Of a stretch of DNA of 64,000 bases, positions 54,985 through 62,668 are shown piece after piece. The notes under the pieces are model-generated. The model saw only the letters and a list, made by a program, of their open reading frames with translations, made no database searches and was not told where the DNA came from. Each line of letters begins with the position of its first letter. The first letter of the stretch is position 1. The DNA lies in the NCBI RefSeq assembly GCF_006337165.1, contig NZ_CP040896.1, forward strand, positions 434,001-498,000, in the 5' to 3' direction. This DNA is from Hymenobacter jejuensis. GTDB lineage: Bacteria > Bacteroidota > Bacteroidia > Cytophagales > Hymenobacteraceae. The position numbers and the translations under genes are program-made.

Positions 54985-56133
54985 TTACCGCCAGAAATCA
55001 GGTTTTACGTTTGTACCCCGACGCCGGCAATCAACGCAATCGGTTGATGCGCCTGTATAACCAATTATTTGCCCCATCATATTCGATATCGGATATACAG
55101 GCAAGTAGTTGGGAGTATTAAAATAGTTTTTGACTTCCGAAACCTTAATCGTATCGAGTGGCAAGCAAGACTCATACCCGGTACTCATTCTCCAAGTTTT
55201 GGGCAGCTCACTATTTTCAATAAAAATACGCTTCTCAGATACAGAATAAGCGCCTACAAACCCAATTACTGGTTCGGCCGAATTACCTAGATTATGAACA
55301 TTGCCCGTTAATTGCGAAGGCAAAGGGTCGAAGATCGTGCCGATACTTTCGGTATTTTTTTTCAGGTTTTCCCAGTATTTGTATTCTTCCTGCGTCTGAG
55401 CATATTGCCGCACCAGAATACTATACTTGTAGCGCAACTTTACCGAAGTAGGCGACAACGAAGTCAGCGGATAATCAGCTACGACGTCCTGATTAAGACG
55501 GGTGGTATTCCCCAACTGAATCAGCGTCGATTTTTCGGTTACCCAGCAGTGGTATATGTCTTCATTCCGCTCCACAATCTGCCCGTTGTCATATTTATAA
55601 GAGCTATTGTATGCGGAAGTGTACTGCCATGTTTCCTCATAATTCCAGCGGTAGTAATGCGTCTGATCGTTCGCATCATGTGAATTAACAAAGATTCGTA
55701 CGCCGGTGGCGTCGGCTTTCCAGGCTACGTTGTCGATCGCCGGGGTTGTCCTGACGGCCACATAATCAGACGCATATACTTTGCTGTCCTTGGTTTTTAG
55801 ATATAGCCGGCATCGTTTACTTGCGCTAATCATCAGATTACCAGATGAATAATTCCCGGGCACAACTTCAACGAGTGCATACCGTGCACCAGCTTCTTCT
55901 TCAATAAAAACCGAAGCACCCGACTCGGACGGCGGATTATTATCCTGTGCGAGGTTCTGGGTGCGTGATAATTTGATGGTACTGACGCCAGTGCTGTTAA
56001 TAAAGCCGCTTACCACCAAAAGGCTCTCCGGCGCGCCTTTTACATCCGGCTCAAAAGGGTCGATGCAGCTGCTTATGGGAACCAACACGCACCAGAATAG
56101 CACTAGCCGTAAAAAAGAATATTGTCGGTTCAT
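54985..56133 (-). CDS. DUF4249 lipoprotein
   Basis: A 382-residue surface or periplasmic lipoprotein with lipobox ending at Cys23 (VPISSC) and the DUF4249 opening IDPFEPDVKGAPESLLVVSGFI. The family nearly always neighbours an STN-containing TonB-dependent receptor, as here. Its start codon directly abuts the receptor's stop codon (TAG then ATG), implying translational coupling and joint function. It has a late Cys-rich element (DCVDCRRRG) near the C-terminus. Beyond association with uptake or surface assembly, function is unknown. Confidence 0.9.
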   Translation of the reverse strand: MNRQYSFLRLVLFWCVLVPISSCIDPFEPDVKGAPESLLVVSGFINSTGVSTIKLSRTQNLAQDNNPPSESGASVFIEEEAGARYALVEVVPGNYSSGNLMISASKRCRLYLKTKDSKVYASDYVAVRTTPAIDNVAWKADATGVRIFVNSHDANDQTHYYRWNYEETWQYTSAYNSSYKYDNGQIVERNEDIYHCWVTEKSTLIQLGNTTRLNQDVVADYPLTSLSPTSVKLRYKYSILVRQYAQTQEEYKYWENLKKNTESIGTIFDPLPSQLTGNVHNLGNSAEPVIGFVGAYSVSEKRIFIENSELPKTWRMSTGYESCLPLDTIKVSEVKNYFNTPNYLPVYPISNMMGQIIGYTGASTDCVDCRRRGTNVKPDFWR

Positions 56134-58917
56134 CTAGAATTTGAAATTATACGTGATTGTTGGGATAGGCTGACCAAAAATCGATAATTGATACCCTCTT
56201 ATTTTGCCTTGTTCTGATTTAAAATAAATCGAATACGGATTTTTGCGGCCTGTAATATTATAAATAGCCAGCGTCCAGGAGCTGTGGGCGAGTTTTTTTA
56301 CTTTATGATTGCCTTCGATGTTCATGGCAAAATCGGCGCGGTAGTAATCGGGTACGCGGTACGCGTTGCGCTCCGAATAATATACGCGGATGGAGTTGCC
56401 ATCATAATACTTGGCCAACGGCAGCGTTATGGGACGGCCGGTATTGTAAGTAAAGTTGAGCGAAGTGCTAAAACGGCGGCTAAAGCGATAATTACCGATT
56501 AGAGTGAAATCGTGAGGCTTATCGAAATTACTGGGGTAATATTTGCCGCCATTTATCATATCGCTGGTGATGGCGTTATTTACCCGCACCAATGAGCGAG
56601 AGTAGGTATAGCTCATCCAGCCGTTAATTTTGCCGGTTAGCTTTTTCACCATTACTTCCACGCCATATGCTTTGCCTTCGGCGTTAATTACATCCGTTTC
56701 AATGTGGTGATTCAAAATTAGTGTGGCGCCGCTTTTATAATCCACAAAGTCGTGCATGAGTTTATAATACGTTTCGACGGACGTTTCAATGGTATTGTCA
56801 TTGAAATTGCGGTAATAGCCCAACGCGTATTGGTCGCCAACTTGCGGCCGGATATTCGAGTCCGATAATTTCCAAATATCCGTCGGCGACATCGAGGCCG
56901 TATTCGAGAGCATGTGGATGTACTGCCGGGTGCGGTTATAACTGCCCTTGACCGACGAATTTTCGGAGAGCGTGTACCTTACAGACAAGCGGTATTCGGG
57001 GCCGTGGTAGGTAGCGATCACGCCACCTGCTTTGTAAGAAACCGTATCAATAATGGTGCTTTCCGACCTAGATTCGTTGGGCAGATAGCGGTATATATTT
57101 CTGGGCCCCAAGGCATTATACAGCGAGTAACGGAGGCCAAGCGAAACCGACAGCCGCGGCGTCAGTGTAATCAGATCGGAGGCGTAGAGGGCACTTTCCA
57201 GCGCCCGTTCCTGCGGCAACACATCCGTGGTAATCAGCGATTGGCGACCCAGTGGTCGCAGGCTGCCGGGCTGAATTGTATACAGAATCGAGCTGGCGCC
57301 AAAATCAATGGTGTGCTTGGCGTTGTGGAAATAACTAAAATCAGCCTGAACGTTTGCCTGATTTATTCGGTAGGCTAATCTCGATGCATTCACTGCATTT
57401 CCTATGCTGGTAATGTCGTAGGCGTAATGGCTGAAAGCACTCGTTAAAACACCGTAAATCCGGTTGTTAAAAATGTGTTTCCACTTCAGACTAGCACTCT
57501 GATTTACGTAGTTATAAGTAGTATCGGCAGCCAATTTAAATTTATCGCTGCTCATATAGCCGGTGGCGTACACCGTATTCTTACTGTCAAATTCGTGGCT
57601 AATGTGCGCGTTCAGATCGTAAAAAGATGCTGAGCTATTTTTAAAGCTTTTGTTGGGTACTTGGTGTAAAAGCCAATCAGAGTAGCTGCTGCGTCCGCTG
57701 ATGATAAAAGAGCTTTTGTCCTTCACGATCGGGCCTTCTAGTGTCAAGCGGCTGGTTAGCAAGCCGATACCACCCGAGCCGGCAAACGTTTTCTTGTTGC
57801 CGTCGCGCGTGGCAATGTCCAGCACCGACGACAAACGCCCCCCGTAGCGCGCCGGAATAGCACTTTTGTACAGCTCGACGGTTTTGAGGATGTCGGGGTT
57901 GAAGGCCGAGAAAAAGCCGAACAAGTGCGAGGGGTTGTAGACGGTCGCGTCGTTGAACAGGATCAGGTTTTGGTCCGTGCCCCCGCCGCGCACGTTCATC
58001 CCGGTACTGCCCTCGCCTACCGACTTGACGCCGGGCAGCGTGAGCACCACGCGCAAGATGTCCGTTTCGCCGAAGGCGGTGGGCACCTGCTTCATGGTTT
58101 TGATGTCGAGCCGCTCCAGGCCCATTTGCAGGCCGGCCACGTTTTTGTCCTTCTCGGCCTCAATCACCACTTCCTTCAGCGGCGTAATGTCCTCTTCCAC
58201 TTCTATTTCTAATTGGCCATCGTTGTGCAGCACCAGTTGGCGCCGGGTATTTTTGATACCAATTCCCCTGATTTTCAGCTCGTGCCGGCCCACGGGCAAC
58301 GTCAGCGAGTAGTACCCAAACTGATCGGTAGCTACCCCAATGGCCGGTGATTCGATAAATACAGAAGCGCCGATCACCGGCTCGCCCGATTTCGACTCCC
58401 GAATGTGGCCGGCAAGCGTTGCTTTGCCTTTGGTATTGTCGGGACGCCCGGCCCCTATTTCATACAGCTTCAGCTCGGCGGCGCTAGCTGTATGCGACCG
58501 ACGAGGCGCATCGGAAGCACCCGAAATTACCGCTGATTGGCCAACTGCGCCAGAGCCAGCTACTTGCGGCTTAAAAAAGTCGTCGGGAAGATTGGGCTGA
58601 ATGGCTTTTCCCGATGTGATAAAAACGCGATACGCGGCATCGATCGAAAAGTGCAGATCCGTTTTGGCCAGTACCAGCGGCAACACAGCATCCAAGGGCT
58701 TTCCCTCAACCTGCAACGTCACCAACAGGCTATCTACTGCCGCCGGCTCGTAGTAAAAGTGGTAACTGGTTTTTGACTCGACCTCTTTGACAAACTGTTC
58801 GAAGCTCAGATTTTTAAAATCGCCGCTAACATTCTCATTATTAAATATTTGTGCATAGCTCGCTCTGCTTGCGCACAGGAGACAAATAGTTAAAAAAACG
58901 CGATAAAAATAGGTCAT
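56134..58917 (-). CDS. STN-containing TonB-dependent receptor
   Basis: Outer-membrane receptor, 927 residues. Signal peptide (about 1-22), STN domain (about 32-102; SFEQFVKEVESKTSYHFYYEP), a linker, carboxypeptidase-regulatory-like domain (about 167-250; ATLAGHIRESKSGEPVIGA), plug (about 265-375; LRVVLTLPGVKSVGEGSTGMNVRGGG), then barrel to the terminal Phe (TITYNFKF). STN domains often signal to an anti-sigma factor, yet no sigma/anti-sigma pair is visible here. Operon with DUF4249 and MG2-like genes. The substrate is unknown; this receptor class is not obviously linked to polysaccharide. Confidence 0.93.
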   Translation of the reverse strand: MTYFYRVFLTICLLCASRASYAQIFNNENVSGDFKNLSFEQFVKEVESKTSYHFYYEPAAVDSLLVTLQVEGKPLDAVLPLVLAKTDLHFSIDAAYRVFITSGKAIQPNLPDDFFKPQVAGSGAVGQSAVISGASDAPRRSHTASAAELKLYEIGAGRPDNTKGKATLAGHIRESKSGEPVIGASVFIESPAIGVATDQFGYYSLTLPVGRHELKIRGIGIKNTRRQLVLHNDGQLEIEVEEDITPLKEVVIEAEKDKNVAGLQMGLERLDIKTMKQVPTAFGETDILRVVLTLPGVKSVGEGSTGMNVRGGGTDQNLILFNDATVYNPSHLFGFFSAFNPDILKTVELYKSAIPARYGGRLSSVLDIATRDGNKKTFAGSGGIGLLTSRLTLEGPIVKDKSSFIISGRSSYSDWLLHQVPNKSFKNSSASFYDLNAHISHEFDSKNTVYATGYMSSDKFKLAADTTYNYVNQSASLKWKHIFNNRIYGVLTSAFSHYAYDITSIGNAVNASRLAYRINQANVQADFSYFHNAKHTIDFGASSILYTIQPGSLRPLGRQSLITTDVLPQERALESALYASDLITLTPRLSVSLGLRYSLYNALGPRNIYRYLPNESRSESTIIDTVSYKAGGVIATYHGPEYRLSVRYTLSENSSVKGSYNRTRQYIHMLSNTASMSPTDIWKLSDSNIRPQVGDQYALGYYRNFNDNTIETSVETYYKLMHDFVDYKSGATLILNHHIETDVINAEGKAYGVEVMVKKLTGKINGWMSYTYSRSLVRVNNAITSDMINGGKYYPSNFDKPHDFTLIGNYRFSRRFSTSLNFTYNTGRPITLPLAKYYDGNSIRVYYSERNAYRVPDYYRADFAMNIEGNHKVKKLAHSSWTLAIYNITGRKNPYSIYFKSEQGKIRGYQLSIFGQPIPTITYNFKF

Positions 58918-58958
58918 ACAGTGTAAGCTATCCTCTTGGTTGCATATACCTAATTTGC

Positions 58959-59780
58959 TCAGTTTTGCGATGGCGAGGACTGCGGTAGGGTAGAATAATA
59001 ACGCACCAGTTTTACGATAGAGGCTTCCCTTCTATTTTTAGTAAATTTTAATTTTTGGGAACGCACATATTTGCGTAGATCACCTTTTTTATCAGGAAAT
59101 AATTTCACAACTGTATATTTCTTACCAACCTGATAATAGGCTTTATTTTTCTCAATAAAGAATTTATCAATCTCGTTGAATCTACCTTCTAACCCGGTTG
59201 GCGTAGCGCGCTCTTGCAAATCTTTTGCTCTTTTGGCTAATACTTTTACTTGAGAAGCAAACAACAAATCGTAAAACCCGGTACGAATAGGAGATGCTAT
59301 TAAGCTATCGCTTACCAAACGCACAAACGTGTGCCCATGCAAAACAAAATATTTGACCTTCTCATTAACCAACTTCATTTTCAGGGGACTAGCCGGGTGC
59401 TTAATCACCAATTCATCAACGTAAATATCGTAAAGCAACGGCACGTTTCGAAAATAAAAACCGTCGTAATAAATACCTCCAGCAGCTTCTAGGTTCGACT
59501 CAAAAAACTGATCACCTTGGATATAAGGCTTATCGTAATTCACATATTCGGTCCCGTTGTACAGATGAGAATGGTTTTCAACCGCATCTGTATATTGCTG
59601 ATAAACCATATCTTCCGAAGCATTTACCGCAACAGAGTCAGCAGATGCAATTTGGCCGAAAGCACTATAGTTACTTACTAAACTTATAAACCAAAGACAG
59701 CAAAAAACTATTTTACTACGGTCAAAAAAAAATGTCAAATCTATATTCCGCGGCAACGGGTTGTAATCATTCTTATTCAT
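58959..59780 (-). CDS. Uncharacterised exported protein leading the TonB-receptor operon
   Basis: A 273-residue protein from ATG 59780 (MNKNDYNPLPR); the frame extends 52 codons upstream but that part is AT-rich and looks non-coding. A membrane or signal segment (IVFCCLWFISLVSNYSAFGQ) follows a 30-residue lead. The mature part has GGIYYDGFYFRNVPLLYDIYVDE and a basic C-terminal region (KLKFTKNRREASIVKLVRYY). No family name known. It lies 41 bp before the receptor gene in the same direction. Its GC content is strikingly low (about 30% in sampled lines) compared with most of the window, suggesting acquisition. Confidence 0.7.
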   Translation of the reverse strand: MNKNDYNPLPRNIDLTFFFDRSKIVFCCLWFISLVSNYSAFGQIASADSVAVNASEDMVYQQYTDAVENHSHLYNGTEYVNYDKPYIQGDQFFESNLEAAGGIYYDGFYFRNVPLLYDIYVDELVIKHPASPLKMKLVNEKVKYFVLHGHTFVRLVSDSLIASPIRTGFYDLLFASQVKVLAKRAKDLQERATPTGLEGRFNEIDKFFIEKNKAYYQVGKKYTVVKLFPDKKGDLRKYVRSQKLKFTKNRREASIVKLVRYYSTLPQSSPSQN

Positions 59781-60010
59781 CTCTCTGAATACCCGTTTAT
59801 AGTATTTTATAATTCTAAGCACCAATCTTAATTGGCACTTGGCGTAGATACAGATCTCTAGCCGTAGGCTGATAAATATAGGAACTATTGCAGCAATAGC
59901 GTTCTTTAGTTGCATCTGGCTTTTGCTTGCCAACATCGTTTCGGTTCTGGCTATTTTCTGGCGCCTCCATTACCGAGTTATCCATTTAGCACTTGGCCAG
60001 GAGAACCCCA

Positions 60011-60051
60011 ACAAAAAAGCCCAGCCGCACAAAGTACGACTGGGCTTTTGT
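60011..60051 (-). terminator. Terminator after the Thr-rich protein gene
   Basis: AAAAGCCCAG (60015-60024) and CTGGGCTTTT (60040-60049) form a 10-bp stem; on the minus strand it is followed by T's (complement of the A run at 60013-60018). The rest of the 59781-60078 gap probably holds the promoter of the downstream operon, which I cannot fix. Confidence 0.8.
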
Positions 60052-60078
60052 AAGCTAAGGAGCTTGTAATAGGCTCGC

Positions 60079-60396
60079 TTATTTGGTTGGGTTAGCTTTA
60101 ACCTTCGACTTTCTCTTTTTGTCTTTGGCTTTCACATCTGACGCTTTGGTTGTCGTGCCCTGCGATACGCCCGTGCCCGACTGCGTTTCTACGGTAGTGC
60201 CTGTAGAAGTGGTAGTTGCAGGCTCCGTGGTGGTCGTTGTCGTGTTTGTGGTGCCAGTCTGAGCGGGTTGCGTCTGTATGGTTGTGCTCTGAGCTGGCTG
60301 CGTTGTGGTCTGCTGGGTAGTGGTGGTCGTGGTCTGAGCATGAGCAGCAGACATTCCAGCAACGAACAGTGCGGCGAAGGCGAGTAAGTTTTTCAT
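60079..60396 (-). CDS. Thr/Gln-rich low-complexity exported protein
   Basis: A 105-residue secreted protein from ATG 60396 (MKNLLAFAALFVAGMSAAHAQ signal peptide). The mature part is almost entirely Thr, Gln, Ser, Ala and Gly in runs, ending in a lysine-rich tail (KAKDKKRKSKVKANPTK). No fold is expected. The in-frame extension to 60438 is less likely. Similar proteins are seen in this group without known role; a surface, matrix or cation-binding role is speculation. Single gene with its own terminator. Confidence 0.75.
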   Translation of the reverse strand: MKNLLAFAALFVAGMSAAHAQTTTTTTQQTTTQPAQSTTIQTQPAQTGTTNTTTTTTEPATTTSTGTTVETQSGTGVSQGTTTKASDVKAKDKKRKSKVKANPTK

Positions 60397-60545
60397 AAGT
60401 CTCTTTTTAAAGGCAAAAGGTGAATGAAAACTGGACATTTACGATCCAGAATTAGCCTTTAACGGGAGATGTTTTCAAATGTTGTATTCGGGCGGCCACT
60501 TAGCCTAGCGAAACAGCCGTCTGGCCCAGTGTGCCCACCAGCGCT

Positions 60546-62438
60546 TTATTTCGGTTCGCCGAACTTGAGCCAGCTTATCAGCGCACCGGGTTGCTCTATA
60601 TAAAGCTGTAGCGTGTGCGTACCAGCGGGCAGTGCAGCGGTTGTCATGGGCAAGGTCTGCCATGTGGCGGCCCCCGTTGGCGCTACGACGAGCGTGCCCA
60701 CAACCTGTTGGTTTAGCTTGAGCAATAGCTTAGCGGGGGCAGCAGTCGCATTGGCTACTCGCACCTGCACTTTGTAGGCACCAGGCTTGCTGATGCTGAC
60801 CGTGTAGTGCAGCCACTCACCGGCTTCAGTGTGGCCGACGGCATAGCTGTTGGAGCCAGTATCTGTAACCTTTTGAATATCAACCCCATCATTCCGATAG
60901 CCTCCGCCCTCATTCCAGGGCGTATGCTTGGTAAAATCGACGCGCCCGGCGTAAGTATCCGAGTAGGCCACGCCGTTGCGGCCTAAGTCATAATCGACCG
61001 CTTGGATCGTTCCGGGCAGCGTTATCTTCTTAAAAGCCAAGCTTTTACTACCGGGCTGAAGCAGCGCGGCCACTACATCTTTGTTTTGAGAGCACTCGCG
61101 AAAACGACTGTTGCGCAGCAGCGCGGCGCGTCCTTCGGGCGTGAGGATGCTGCCGTACTCTTTCACCGATAGCAGGCTAGTGGCGCCTTCTACGCGCTTG
61201 AGCGTCCAGTGGCACCATCCAATATTCTGGTTATTAAGCTCTTGCACGGCCGTAGCAAACCAGTCGTTGGAGTTTTCGCCTGTTTCGCCCACCCATACCG
61301 GCACTTTGTGCTGATCGCGAAACGCGACGAGGTTGTGAATCAGGTTGATCTGATTGGGGTTGGGATCGCTTGCTTGCGGATCGTTGGTACACCAGTACCG
61401 ATGCGCGTTGTAGACGAGGTTGCGGGTGCTCTTGCTCTTGAGGCGGTCGGGAGTGAGGTTGGTGTATTCGTTGCCGTAGCCGTTGCCCTCCAGCAGGATC
61501 AGGTGCTGATCATTCTGGCTGCGCACCGCGTCGATGAGGCGACTATACAGGGCATTCAATTCGGCATTGTCAGTGGATAAACCATTGGCAGCATTGACGT
61601 TATGCGGCTCGTTGATAAGGTCGTACATGGCTACGCGCGGGTCGTTTTTGTAGCGGGCCGCGAGTTGTTGCCAGAGGCGTACGGTCATGTCTTGGTAGAG
61701 GTGACGGCCCTTGGCATCGGTGCGCTTCCACAAATCCAGCGACTTGAAGTTGTCGTTGATGTTGCGGTCGGTGCCCTGGCCGCCCGGCGCGGCATGCAAA
61801 TCCAGAATGACGTAGAGCTTATTGGCCGCACACCACTTCAGCACGTCATCGATCAGCTTCACGCCGTCGAGCTTATCGGGCTGGACAAACAGCTGATTGG
61901 CGTCGTACCACTTGCTTAAGGCCGCCACGTAGGCATCGGTATTGCCCGAAGTGAGGGCTTTGGTGCGGGCCTGCCGCTGCTCACGCGTCAGAAACAGATC
62001 GTAGTGAAAAGGCAGCCGCACGCAGTTAAACCCTTGATTGGCAATAAAATCGATATCCTCTTTGGTAACAAACCCAGCGCGGTACTGCTGGTAAAACTCT
62101 TCCATAGCCGCGTCCGGCATGGAGCGCAACAGGCCCTGCTTGATGCGCCATTGGCAGTTCAACGAATCGGTTTTGAGGATGTAGCTTTCCTGCAACAACC
62201 AACCGCCCACATTGAGGCCGCGCAACACAACCGGCTGGTTTTTGGCATCCACAATCGCGGGGCCGTCGGCGTGTAGCATGGGCAGCGACTGGGCTCGCAC
62301 GCCGTGCGTTACCAGCGCCACCAGCCCAATACTCAGTAACAGAATAGGGTGGCGAATGTACTTGCGAATCAAAAAGTGAAGTGACGTGCGGGCAGAAACC
62401 GCAATCGTTTTCCTTTGCATTGGGAAGCAGTGGGCCAT
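60546..62438 (-). CDS. GH5-family glucanase with C-terminal CBM6-like domain
   Basis: Exported endo/exo-beta-glucanase, 630 residues (ATG 62438; ATG 62420 six codons in is equally possible). Signal segment near 30-50, GH5 barrel (about 55-430), CBM6-like beta-sandwich (about 490-628; GEWLHYTVSISKPGAYKVQVRVA). The N-terminal barrel motif LRGLNVGGWLLQESYI resembles exo-1,3-beta-glucanase/BglC-type GH5 members. The acid/base Glu is in DLINEPHN and the nucleophile Glu in VWVGETGEN. Divergent from the GH30 gene with a 230-bp gap, probably a shared control region with a TTGATTATAAATTA element at 62619. Confidence 0.92.
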   Translation of the reverse strand: MAHCFPMQRKTIAVSARTSLHFLIRKYIRHPILLLSIGLVALVTHGVRAQSLPMLHADGPAIVDAKNQPVVLRGLNVGGWLLQESYILKTDSLNCQWRIKQGLLRSMPDAAMEEFYQQYRAGFVTKEDIDFIANQGFNCVRLPFHYDLFLTREQRQARTKALTSGNTDAYVAALSKWYDANQLFVQPDKLDGVKLIDDVLKWCAANKLYVILDLHAAPGGQGTDRNINDNFKSLDLWKRTDAKGRHLYQDMTVRLWQQLAARYKNDPRVAMYDLINEPHNVNAANGLSTDNAELNALYSRLIDAVRSQNDQHLILLEGNGYGNEYTNLTPDRLKSKSTRNLVYNAHRYWCTNDPQASDPNPNQINLIHNLVAFRDQHKVPVWVGETGENSNDWFATAVQELNNQNIGWCHWTLKRVEGATSLLSVKEYGSILTPEGRAALLRNSRFRECSQNKDVVAALLQPGSKSLAFKKITLPGTIQAVDYDLGRNGVAYSDTYAGRVDFTKHTPWNEGGGYRNDGVDIQKVTDTGSNSYAVGHTEAGEWLHYTVSISKPGAYKVQVRVANATAAPAKLLLKLNQQVVGTLVVAPTGAATWQTLPMTTAALPAGTHTLQLYIEQPGALISWLKFGEPK

Positions 62439-62668
62439 AGAACTTGCTTAACGGAGATGGTGAAGTACTTTGCGTACGCCAAACCGCCCAGCACAGCTGG
62501 CAGCGCGGCGATGGCTCGAAAAATACTAGCTTTTCGGTTTCGGGCCTCCTCCGCAACTTTGCACCCGCTGCACAACTCGTTTTTGCCAGCAAAAGCCCAA
62601 ACTTGCTTACATAAGCAATTGATTATAAATTATTTATAAAAACAATTTTTCAGCTTCTTTCCTCCTGC

